Counted from the first letter of the stretch, positions 1-6,113 are shown. The stretch is 8,035 bases of DNA from Syntrophobacteria bacterium (GCA_030145435.1 JAQYVQ010000251.1:1-8035), one strand, 5' to 3'. Notes: a model not told the origin generated them from the letters alone. Made by a program: numbers and translations.

Positions 1-18
1 TTCCGAAAGGTGGGGGAA

Positions 19-528
19 ATGGACAACGCATCGTCAACGGCCGAGGTTCCGAACGAGAACGAACCCAAAGAGGTGGCCAAGGACTTCGACCCGAGTGTCG
101 TCATCTTTGCCTGCAGGCACTGAGCCTACAGCGCTGCGGACCTGGCAGGTTCCGCTCGGCTCAACTATCCGGACAACACGAGTATCGTCATCCTTCCCTG
201 CTCAGGAAGAGTGGATGAAGCGATGATCCTGAAGGCCTTCGAAAAGGGCGCAGACGGCGTGATGGTCGTCGGCTGCCTGGAGGGGGACTGTCACTACCTC
301 TCGGGGAACCTCCGCGCCCGGGCCCGGGTCGGCCGGGTGGCGGATGTGCTCGACACGATCGGGATGGGAGGGGAACGGGTGGCCATGTACAATCTGAGCG
401 CGGGCGAGGGGAACAAGTTCGCCCTTTTCGCCACGGAAATGGTCGACAAGATCCGGAGCCTGGGGCCGAGCCCCGTGAACGTGGCCCGCAAGTCCCGAAA
501 ACAGGCTCCCGCACAAGAAGAGAAATAG
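19..528 (+). CDS. mvhD: MvhD/FrhD-type hydrogenase delta subunit, probable selenoprotein (UGA at 121-123 read as Sec)
   Basis: Iron-sulfur electron-transfer subunit that links a partner oxidoreductase to HdrA; here probably part of a MetFV-Hdr complex in the cytoplasm. Reading through the UGA gives 169 residues. Visible family motifs are FACRHU-AYSAAD (C32, U35), AGSARLNYP, CSGRVD (C61) and GADGVMVVGCLEGDCHY (C86, C91). In Cys-type MvhD the first motif is CxxC, so Sec replaces the second Cys. The ATG at 19 is preceded by AAGGTGG at 7-13. The frame stays open to the window edge, so a fusion to an upstream HdrA cannot be excluded; about 25 hydrophilic residues precede the core and could be a linker. 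The gene ends 10 nt before metV. If UGA were a true stop, the remaining ORF from GTG 211 would lack the CxxU motif and be a truncated, probably non-functional protein. Family call is firm; Sec reading is likely. Confidence 0.87.
121..163 (+). promoter_or_regulatory. Putative bacterial SECIS element with in-frame UGA (Sec) codon
   Basis: The UGA (121-123) begins a two-part stem. The outer stem pairs 121-126 (TGAGCC) with 158-163 (GGCTCA). The inner stem pairs 136-143 (GCGGACCT) with 147-155, leaving a 3-nt apical loop GGC at 144-146 and one bulged U (150 or 151). The apical loop lies about 20 nt after the UGA, within the distance known for bSECIS elements, and has G residues in the loop and a bulged U, features SelB recognises. 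The pairing was derived by eye, not by a covariance model. Confidence 0.75.
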
Positions 529-538
529 GAGATTTCCC

Positions 539-1210
539 ATGATCATGGGTGAACAGAAGCCGTTGGAAGTTATTCTCGGAATGCTGGCCCCCTACGACAA
601 GATCGTCCTGGCAGGCTGCCACGGGTGCGTAACGGTCTGCCGTGCCGGCGGTGCAAAGGAGGTCGAGATCCTTGCCTCCTCCCTGCGGCTCGCCCGGGAA
701 GCCGAGGGGCGTCCCCTGGAGATCAAGGAGGTTACCCTCGAGCGCCAGTGCGACCCGGAGTATCTCGAGCCGATGCGTCCCTACCTGGAGGACTACCAGG
801 CGGTCCTGTCGATCGCGTGCGGGGCAGGGATTCAATTCGTGGCGGAGAAGTATACCTCCACCGTGGTCCTGCCCGGCCTGGACACCACCTTCATCGGGGT
901 CACGGAGAAACAGGGCCTCTGGGTGGAACGATGCCAGGCCTGCGGGGACTGCGTGCTACATCTCACAGGCGGCATCTGCCCAGTCGCCCGCTGTTCGAAG
1001 AGCCTTTTCAACGGCCCGTGCGGAGGGACCACTACGGATGGAAGATGCGAGGTGGACAAAGAGATCCCGTGCGGATGGATGATGATCATCGAGCGGCTCC
1101 GCTCTTTGAACCAGCTCGAGAACTACCGCAAGAACCTGCCGATGAAGTCCTGGAAGACAAGCCGCGATGGTGGACCGAGGAGAATTGCTAGGGAGGACCT
1201 GATGGAATGA
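539..1210 (+). CDS. metV: MetV, zinc/Fe-S cysteine-rich partner of methylenetetrahydrofolate reductase
   Basis: A 223-residue protein of the MTHFR C-terminal-domain family (MetV), the partner subunit of the short MetF of acetogens and WL-pathway bacteria, acting in the cytoplasm in the methylene-THF to methyl-THF step. It shows two cysteine clusters: CHGCVTVC (C27, C30, C34) near the N-terminus, and a dense C-terminal set CQACGDC (C132, C135, C138), C147, C152, C161 in the motif NGPCGG, then C170 and C178. Additional C71 and C94 occur in between. Such Cys sets bind Fe-S clusters or zinc in relatives. AGGAG at 527-531 sits 7 nt before the ATG at 539, which favours it over the ATG at 545. The stop overlaps the metF start (ATGA, 1207-1210), implying translational coupling. 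Confidence 0.88.
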   Translation: MIMGEQKPLEVILGMLAPYDKIVLAGCHGCVTVCRAGGAKEVEILASSLRLAREAEGRPLEIKEVTLERQCDPEYLEPMRPYLEDYQAVLSIACGAGIQFVAEKYTSTVVLPGLDTTFIGVTEKQGLWVERCQACGDCVLHLTGGICPVARCSKSLFNGPCGGTTTDGRCEVDKEIPCGWMMIIERLRSLNQLENYRKNLPMKSWKTSRDGGPRRIAREDLME

Positions 1211-2145
1211 AAACCGCAAGCCGTCTTGAGCGAGTCTTTGATGAAGGACATTTTGCCGTCACCACAGAGTGTGGGCCCCCAAGGGGATCCGATCCTGAGG
1301 TCATCCGGAAGAAGGGTGAACTGTTGAGGGGGTCTGTGGACGCCATCAACGTGACCGACAACCAGACCTCGGTCGTGAGGATGGCATCGATCGCCTCCTG
1401 TGCGATCCTGAAGGAGATGGGGCTCGAGCCAATCGTGCAGATGGTCACGCGGGATCGGAACCGGATCTCCCTCCAGAGCGACATCCTGGGTGCGGCCGGC
1501 CTCGGGCTAAACGCCATCCTCTGTCTCTCCGGTGATCACCAGACCTTTGGCGACGACCCGGACGCGAAGAACGTGTTCGACATCGACTCCATCCAGTTGA
1601 TCGAACTCGTCAAGATGATGAGGGACGAGGGAAAATTCCCCTCGGGCAAGGAGATCCAGGGGCCGCCCAATCTGTTCATCGGAGCGGCGTGCAACCCCTT
1701 TGCCGAACCCTTCGAGATTCGACCGATCCGACTCGCGAAGAAGGTGGATGCCGGGGTCCAGTTCATTCAGACCCAGTGCATCTACAACCTGGACCGTTTC
1801 GAGAAGTTCATGGACGAGGTTCGGAAGCTGGGGCTCCACGAGCAGGTCAAGATCCTGGCGGGCGTCACGCCCCTGAAGTCCGCCGGAATGGCAAAGTTCA
1901 TGAAGAAGAACGTGGCCGGCATGGATATCCCGGACGACGTGATCCAGCGGATGGCAGACACGCCGAAAGAAGAGCAGGCAGCCAAGGGAATCGAGATCTG
2001 CGTGGAATCCATCGAGCGTCTCCGGAAAGTCGAAGGGGTCGCCGGTGCGCACATCATGGCCATCGAGTGGGAAAAGATGGTTCCGGTCATCGCAGAAAAG
2101 GCAGGGCTGCTGCCCAGACCCGACATTTCGGTCCCCTCGGATTGA
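1207..2145 (+). CDS. metF: Methylenetetrahydrofolate reductase
   Basis: A 312-residue flavin-dependent reductase that interconverts 5,10-methylene-THF and 5-methyl-THF in the methyl branch of the Wood-Ljungdahl pathway. Visible marks are TTECGPPRG near the N-terminus, with E21 at the position of the catalytic Glu of E. coli MetF, NVTDN at 48-52, and LSGDH at 107-111 with D110 in the place of the conserved active-site Asp. Length fits the short bacterial TIM-barrel form that needs a MetV partner, and it is longer by one or two loops (for example the segment 112-125 rich in Asp). GGGAGG at 1191-1196 is the ribosome site, 10 nt before the ATG, and lies inside metV. The neighbours metV and mvhD suggest electrons come from an Hdr module rather than directly from NADH; the electron donor is inferred. 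Confidence 0.92.
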   Translation: MKTASRLERVFDEGHFAVTTECGPPRGSDPEVIRKKGELLRGSVDAINVTDNQTSVVRMASIASCAILKEMGLEPIVQMVTRDRNRISLQSDILGAAGLGLNAILCLSGDHQTFGDDPDAKNVFDIDSIQLIELVKMMRDEGKFPSGKEIQGPPNLFIGAACNPFAEPFEIRPIRLAKKVDAGVQFIQTQCIYNLDRFEKFMDEVRKLGLHEQVKILAGVTPLKSAGMAKFMKKNVAGMDIPDDVIQRMADTPKEEQAAKGIEICVESIERLRKVEGVAGAHIMAIEWEKMVPVIAEKAGLLPRPDISVPSD

Positions 2146-2153
2146 AGCCCCTT

Positions 2154-2202
2154 GAAGGCTCGAGCCTGAGCTTCTCGGCGAGACAGGTTTTGTCAAACCT
2201 GT
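2154..2202 (+). terminator. Two small hairpins after metF, possible U-poor terminator
   Basis: GAAGGCTC (2154-2161) can pair with GAGCTTC (2168-2174) with one bulge, and it contains the 12-bp perfect palindrome AGGCTCGAGCCT (2156-2167). Next, ACAGGTTT (2183-2190) pairs perfectly with AAACCTGT (2195-2202) around a TGTC loop. Neither is followed by a T-run, so intrinsic termination is doubtful. They start 9 nt after the metF stop and lie before the next promoter. Confidence 0.35.
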
Positions 2203-2227
2203 GCGCGGGCGGGAGATTGCGTCGGCC

Positions 2228-2257
2228 TTTCCACTTTCCCTTCCAGTCTTCTATAAT
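2228..2257 (+). promoter_or_regulatory. Sigma-70 type promoter for the histidine kinase operon
   Basis: A perfect TATAAT lies at 2252-2257. An 18-nt spacer separates it from TTTCCA at 2228-2233, which matches TTGACA at four of six bases. Transcription would start near 2264, leaving a leader of about 150 nt before the kinase start at 2415. Confidence 0.5.
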
Positions 2258-2294
2258 AGAAACCGCCGGGGGGATGCATCTTGACGTCTCTTAG

Positions 2295-2354
2295 CCCGCA
2301 AATTGCACGAAACTTCGTCGCGAGAGCGGTGGAAGGTTTCGTGCAATATGCGGG
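2295..2354 (+). other. 60-nt near-perfect hairpin in the leader of the kinase operon
   Basis: Pairs run 2295-2300 with 2349-2354, 2302-2313 with 2336-2347 (12 bp, exact), 2314-2315 with 2333-2334, and 2316-2321 with 2326-2331. That is 26 pairs in all, with one A.A mismatch (2301/2348), single bulged G at 2332 and 2335, and a GAGA tetraloop at 2322-2325. Two pairs near the loop (2317/2330, 2318/2329) are G.U, which pair in RNA but not in DNA. No T-run follows. It may be an RNA structure, a REP-like repeat or a very small mobile-element remnant. Confidence 0.7.
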
Positions 2355-2414
2355 ATAGACCAGTGTTGCTCCCGAGTCTTTGTGAGGTCTAATCAGGGAG
2401 GGGGTGTCGGAGAA

Positions 2415-3887
2415 ATGGGATCGGAAACAGAGAAGGAATACTATCGCAAGGTCCTGGATTCGCTCGGGCGGAGGCTCTTTGTGGTCTCTCCGGACTTGAA
2501 GCTCCTGGCAGGCAACCGTCCGGCCACCAAGAAGGGCGGCCCCGAAGTCGTCGGAAAGAAGTGCTACGAGTATTTCTACGGTGAGGACGCGCCCTGCCAG
2601 TCCTGCCCCGTCCCGGAGGTCCTCAAGTCCCGGCGCCCGGTCGTAAGAAGGGTTAGGGACGCCGATGGCGGAACGGAACAAACCCAGTGCCTCCAGGCAA
2701 CACCGCTCTTCGACGGACAGGACATCGAGGCGGTGACCGTTCTGGACATCGATCTGGTCCATCTGCACAGCCTGGAAACCGAACTGACCCGGTCGAACGC
2801 CTTCCTCAGAAACCTCATCATGAGCTCTGTGGACGGCATCATCGCATCGGACATGAAAGGGAAGATTCTCATCTTCAACGAAGCCGCCTCGAAGATCAGC
2901 GGGTACACGATCGATGAAGCACTGACCGAACTCAACATCCGGAACATCTATCCCGGCGACGGGGCTCGCGAGGTGATGCGAAACCTCCGGAGCAATGATC
3001 ACGGCGGGAAGGGAAAGCTCAAGTTCTACCCCATCGACTGCTCGCGAAAGGACGGCTCCATGGCCCCCATTCGCCTGTCCGCTGCGGTCATCTACGAGGG
3101 AGACAAGGAGATCGCTACGGCAGGCTTCTTTTACGACCGCAGCGAAAAGAAGGAGCTGGAACAGAAGCTCCAGAAAACTCAGATCCAGCTCCTCCAGGCC
3201 GAAAAGATGGCTTCCCTGGGAAAGCTGGCCGCCGGTGTCGCCCACCAGCTCAACAACCCGCTGGGAGGAATCACGCTGTATGCCCAGCTCATGCTGGAAG
3301 AATACGCACTCGAGGAGGGGGCCAAGGAGGATCTCACACGGATCATCGACGATGCGGAACGGTGCCGAGACACGGTTCGGGAACTCCTGGAATTCGCAAG
3401 ACAGACGCGGCAGGAAATCCTCATGAACGACTTGAACCATGCGATTTCCCGCACCCTCTTCCTCCTCGAAAACCAGGCCCTGTTTCACAACATCGAAATC
3501 ATCAAATCCCTGGACCCGGATCTCCCGAAGGTTCCGTCCGATGTCCAGCAACTCAACCACGTGTTCATGAACATCATCCTGAACGCTGCGGAGGCGATGG
3601 AGGGAACCGGACAACTCCGGGTCGAGACCCTTCCCTCCGACAACGGTTGCGGCATACTGATCCGCATATCGGACACGGGCCCCGGGATTCCGGAGGACGC
3701 CCTGCCCCATGTCTTCGAGCCCTTCTTCACGACCAAGGAGCAGGGAAAAGGCACCGGACTCGGTCTGAGTCTGGCCTATGGCATCATCGAGAATCACGGC
3801 GGCCGCATCTGGGCGGAAAGCAAGATCGGAGAGGGGACGACCTTCACGATCGAGCTGCCCATGGGCCAACCTTCAGAACAGGAGTAG
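2415..3887 (+). CDS. Cytoplasmic PAS-PAS sensor histidine kinase with N-terminal Cys motif
   Basis: A 490-residue soluble sensor kinase; no membrane segment or signal peptide is visible. Domain order: a first PAS-like domain (about 8-118) carrying C50, C61 and C64 in the pattern KKCYEYFYGEDAPCQSC; a second PAS (about 127-245) with IIASDMKGKILIFNEAA; a coiled linker; HisKA with the motif AHQLNNPLGG, phosphoacceptor H277; and HATPase with N390 in NIILNAAEAM, DTGPGI (420-425), FEPFFTTK and GKGTGLGLSLAYG (444-456). The residue after the His is Gln rather than the usual Glu. The ATG at 2415 was chosen because GGGAGGGGG at 2396-2404 lies 10 nt upstream; an in-frame GTG at 2382 would put that site inside the gene. 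The stop is 3 nt before the next gene. The Cys motif suggests redox or metal sensing; that is inference. Confidence 0.9.
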   Translation: MGSETEKEYYRKVLDSLGRRLFVVSPDLKLLAGNRPATKKGGPEVVGKKCYEYFYGEDAPCQSCPVPEVLKSRRPVVRRVRDADGGTEQTQCLQATPLFDGQDIEAVTVLDIDLVHLHSLETELTRSNAFLRNLIMSSVDGIIASDMKGKILIFNEAASKISGYTIDEALTELNIRNIYPGDGAREVMRNLRSNDHGGKGKLKFYPIDCSRKDGSMAPIRLSAAVIYEGDKEIATAGFFYDRSEKKELEQKLQKTQIQLLQAEKMASLGKLAAGVAHQLNNPLGGITLYAQLMLEEYALEEGAKEDLTRIIDDAERCRDTVRELLEFARQTRQEILMNDLNHAISRTLFLLENQALFHNIEIIKSLDPDLPKVPSDVQQLNHVFMNIILNAAEAMEGTGQLRVETLPSDNGCGILIRISDTGPGIPEDALPHVFEPFFTTKEQGKGTGLGLSLAYGIIENHGGRIWAESKIGEGTTFTIELPMGQPSEQE

Positions 3888-3890
3888 ACA

Positions 3891-5378
3891 TTGAGCACAG
3901 AGAGTCAGGATTACCAGATTCTCGTCGTTGACGATGAGCGCGACATCCGAGACGGGAGCGAGCGGATACTCACCCGGAAGGGCTACAGAGTCACCACGGC
4001 CTCGAACGGCGAGGAGGCCCTCCAGCGCGTTGGCGAGACCCGGTTTGCGATCGTGCTTCTCGATCTGAAGATGCCGGGGATGGACGGCCTGGAGGTCCTT
4101 CGCCTGATCCGAGAGTCTCATCCCGAGACGCTCGTCATCGTGATCACGGGCTACGCCACGATTGAAACGGCGATCGAGGCAATGAAGCGAGGCGCATACG
4201 ATTTCATGCCCAAGCCATTCAAGCCGGATCAGCTGCGGATCGTGGTCGACCGGGCCATCGAGTTGAAGCAGTTGACCGACGAGGCGAAGCGGCTGCAAGA
4301 GGAGCGTCAGCGCACGCTCAAGGATCTTCACCTGGAGCAGAGCAGGACGAGAACGGTCATTCGTGCCTTGCCGGACGGAGTCATGGTCACAACGCCGGAC
4401 GCCCACGTTGCCCTGATGAACCCTGCCTGCACACGATTGATCTCCCTCACCGGGGAATTCCAGCTCGGGGAACACATCCAGCACTATGTGAAGGACGAAA
4501 GCTTCTGCGACCTCGTGACCCGCACCTCGCGAGGGGAGGTTCCGGTGGATCAGACCAGCCTCACCTATGAATTTTCCATGGAAGGGGACAAGTACCTGCG
4601 AGTCGACTCAACTACGATAAGCAGTGAGGAGGGAGAGTGCCTCGGCGCCGTGACGGTGGTCATCGACATCACCGGGCTCATGGTGCTCGACCGGCTCAAG
4701 TCCGAATTCGTGGCCAAGGTGTCCCACGAGCTTCGTTCCCCACTTTCGACGATTCACGAACAGCTTGCCATGGTCCTCACAAAGCTGGTCGACGACACCC
4801 CCGACGACCAGCGATACCTCCTCTCGCGGGCCAAGGAGAAGACCCACGGCCTGATCACCATGATCGGCGACCTCCTCGATCTCTCCAGGATCGAATCCGG
4901 GTCGGTCATAAGAGACCGCAAGCCCGTCGATGTGTCCGCCATTCTCACCGGCGTCGTGGATTTCTTGAGGTCCAAGGCAACCGGGAAGAAGCAAACGCTC
5001 ACGCTCACGCTTCCGGAGCAGGCACTCCCCCCGGTCTCCGCAGACCCACAGTCTCTTGAGATCGTCTTCGGCAATCTCATCACGAACGCCATCCACTACA
5101 CAGGAGAGGAGGGCCGCGTCGAGGTGAGCGCAACGACCGGGGACGAACAGGTCCGGGTGACGGTGAAAGACAACGGCTTCGGTATCGAGGAACGGCACCA
5201 GGAGAGGATCTTCGAGAGGTTCTACCGGGTAAAGGACGACAACACCCGCTACATCACCGGGACGGGTTTGGGTCTCCCGATCGTCAAGGGAATCGTCGAT
5301 GACCTGGGGGGGAGTATCGAGTTGGACAGTGTGCCCGGCAAGGGGAGCATGTTCACCGTAGTGCTTCCCTTGTCATAA
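3891..5378 (+). CDS. Hybrid response regulator: REC-PAS-histidine kinase
   Basis: A 495-residue soluble protein. The REC domain (about 8-125) has D14, D15, phosphoacceptor D58 in LLDLKMPGMDG, T86 and K108 in PKPF. A charged helix (125-152) leads to a PAS domain (about 152-262). HisKA follows with VSHELRSPLS, phosphoacceptor H279, then HATPase with N399 in NLITNAIHYT, DNGFGIE (427-433), FERFYRV and GTGLGLPIVK (457-466). It has no DNA-binding domain. Start is the TTG at 3891, the only usable start before the REC beta-1 strand; AGGAG just before it overlaps the stop of the upstream kinase (3885-3887). The close packing implies co-translation. Receiver at the N-terminus with kinase behind it suggests the upstream kinase phosphorylates D58 to tune H279 activity, an inference from order and domain content. 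Confidence 0.9.
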   Translation: MSTESQDYQILVVDDERDIRDGSERILTRKGYRVTTASNGEEALQRVGETRFAIVLLDLKMPGMDGLEVLRLIRESHPETLVIVITGYATIETAIEAMKRGAYDFMPKPFKPDQLRIVVDRAIELKQLTDEAKRLQEERQRTLKDLHLEQSRTRTVIRALPDGVMVTTPDAHVALMNPACTRLISLTGEFQLGEHIQHYVKDESFCDLVTRTSRGEVPVDQTSLTYEFSMEGDKYLRVDSTTISSEEGECLGAVTVVIDITGLMVLDRLKSEFVAKVSHELRSPLSTIHEQLAMVLTKLVDDTPDDQRYLLSRAKEKTHGLITMIGDLLDLSRIESGSVIRDRKPVDVSAILTGVVDFLRSKATGKKQTLTLTLPEQALPPVSADPQSLEIVFGNLITNAIHYTGEEGRVEVSATTGDEQVRVTVKDNGFGIEERHQERIFERFYRVKDDNTRYITGTGLGLPIVKGIVDDLGGSIELDSVPGKGSMFTVVLPLS

Positions 5379-5391
5379 GCATTTCTGCGAT

Positions 5392-5405
5392 TCAGGGATC
5401 AGGGA
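5392..5405. repeat. Direct duplication of TCAGGGA
   Basis: TCAGGGA occurs at 5392-5398 and again at 5399-5405, directly after the kinase stop. It may be a remnant of a longer heptamer array. Confidence 0.5.
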
Positions 5406-5412
5406 CCTTATA

Positions 5413-5442
5413 GGCAAAAGGCGAAAGGGCAAAGGGAAAAGG
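5413..5442. repeat. Degenerate A/G-rich short repeat
   Basis: The stretch is made of imperfect units of the type GGCAAAAGGC, GAAAGGGC, AAAGGG and AAAAGGC. It is unlike the neighbouring coding sequence in composition and has no ORF. It looks like a degenerate simple-sequence repeat in a gap between convergent genes. Confidence 0.5.
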
Positions 5443-5482
5443 CCTCCCTCCTCCCCAAGGGAATCAATGACTTGTACAATTC

Positions 5483-5510
5483 GTCATTCCCGCGGAGGCG
5501 GGAATCCAGA
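5483..5510. repeat. Extragenic palindrome, ATTCCCGC-GGAG-GCGGGAAT type
   Basis: ATTCCCGC (5486-5493) pairs exactly with GCGGGAAT (5498-5505) around GGAG. The flanks GTC and CCAGA match the widely spread GTCATTCCCGC...GCGGGAATCCAGA repeat seen between genes in many Proteobacteria, and share the ATTCCC-N-GGGAAT core of neisserial dRS3. It may also act as a bidirectional end hairpin for the two convergent transcripts. Confidence 0.75.
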
Positions 5511-5529
5511 GGGGCGGAAGGGAAAGGGG

Positions 5530-5559
5530 AAAAAGAGCGCCGCCCAGGACAGACTCCTG
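5530..5559 (-). terminator. Possible weak terminator of the REC gene
   Basis: On the minus strand, CAGGA-GTCTG-TCCTG (5559-5545) forms a 5-bp hairpin. A T5 run follows only after about 10 nt (5534-5530). The stem is short and the spacing poor, so this is tentative. Confidence 0.25.
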
Positions 5560-5560
5560 T

Positions 5561-5950
5561 TCAGACGCCGAGGAGGCTCTTCACGCTTTCGGTGATCTCT
5601 TCGGCAGAGGCCGGCTTGGGAAGATAGTCGTCCGCCTCTGTGCTCATCCCATCGTAGTGGGAGTACTGCGTGGTCCCGACGTGTGTGCTGACGGCCGTGA
5701 GCAGCACAATCGGTATGCCGCTGTATTTTTCGTCCTTCTTGAGTTCCCCGCAGACCTCGTAACCGTCCTTCTCGGGCATCATCACGTCCAAAACAATCGC
5801 ATCCGGCGGATTTGCCTTCACCTTCTCGAGCCCCTGCACCCCGTCATAGGCCACCTCGACCTCGAAGCCGGCCTGCTCGAGGTATTGCTTCACGAGGTCC
5901 GCGAAATCCGGTTCGTCATCCACGACCAGTACTCTCTTTCTTTCGCTCAT
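5561..5950 (-). CDS. Single-domain response regulator (REC only)
   Basis: A 129-residue receiver protein with no output domain, like CheY or Spo0F. It shows D11 and D12 in VVDDE, phosphoacceptor D55 in VLDVMMPEKDG, T85 in LLTA and K112 in YLPKP. Compared with a standard receiver it has an extra loop of roughly 10 residues between T85 and K112 (about 88-104, containing THVGTTQYSHYDGMST), which is the region of the alpha-4 surface used for partner binding. AGGAGG (plus-strand 5965-5960) sits 9 nt before the ATG. It is convergent to the two-kinase operon and divergent from the lipoprotein gene. A role as a phosphorelay carrier or a protein-interaction output is inferred; the partner is unknown. 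Confidence 0.92.
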   Translation of the reverse strand: MSERKRVLVVDDEPDFADLVKQYLEQAGFEVEVAYDGVQGLEKVKANPPDAIVLDVMMPEKDGYEVCGELKKDEKYSGIPIVLLTAVSTHVGTTQYSHYDGMSTEADDYLPKPASAEEITESVKSLLGV

Positions 5951-6008
5951 CCCGAAGATCCTCCTGCCGGTCCGAAGTTCTCTCGTGCCACGAACAACTC
6001 ACGTTTTC

Positions 6009-6038
6009 ACATTAGCAAACACCCGAAAAGAAAGTCAA
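6009..6038 (-). promoter_or_regulatory. Promoter candidate for the single-domain REC gene
   Basis: On the minus strand, TTGACT (6038-6033) matches five of six -35 bases. Two overlapping -10 choices are GCTAAT (6016-6011, spacer 16) and TAATGT (6014-6009, spacer 18, with an extended TG one base upstream). Either gives a leader of around 50 nt before the ATG at 5950. Confidence 0.5.
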
Positions 6039-6070
6039 CCTGCGCGGGCACGATGAGCCTCTTTCGGGTG
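6020..6070. promoter_or_regulatory. Long-spaced inverted repeat between divergent promoters, operator candidate
   Basis: CACCCGAAA (6020-6028) is the exact complement of TTTCGGGTG (6062-6070); pairing can extend by two more bases on the inside with one extra A. Arm centres are 42 bp apart, close to four helical turns. The left arm lies between the -10 and -35 of the minus-strand promoter; the right arm is 14 bp upstream of the plus-strand -35. Confidence 0.45.
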
Positions 6071-6084
6071 CGGATCCGATCTGT

Positions 6085-6113
6085 TTGACAATGTCTCGGA
6101 ATCTCCCTATAGT
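6085..6113 (+). promoter_or_regulatory. Strong sigma-70 promoter
   Basis: Perfect TTGACA at 6085-6090, a 17-nt spacer, and TATAGT at 6108-6113 (five of six bases). It is the best consensus promoter in the window. Transcription would start near 6120. Confidence 0.8.

Noticed and set aside
211..528. Separate short protein starting after the UGA
   Set aside because: The homology to MvhD continues upstream through the UGA, and the short form would lack the cluster-binding CxxU motif. No good ribosome site precedes 211.
19..528. Pseudogene by nonsense mutation
   Set aside because: Flanking sequence is well conserved with no frameshift, the stop is UGA exactly at a Cys position, and a SECIS-like hairpin follows.
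2281..2309. TTGACG at 2281-2286 as a -35 box
   Set aside because: No -10-like hexamer is found 16-18 nt downstream; the TATAAT at 2252-2257 is the better promoter call.
2193..3869. Long open frame on the minus strand, 558 codons
   Set aside because: It lies antisense to the sensor kinase, whose domains are clear. Its own translation has no recognisable motif, and it also crosses the promoter and hairpin region.
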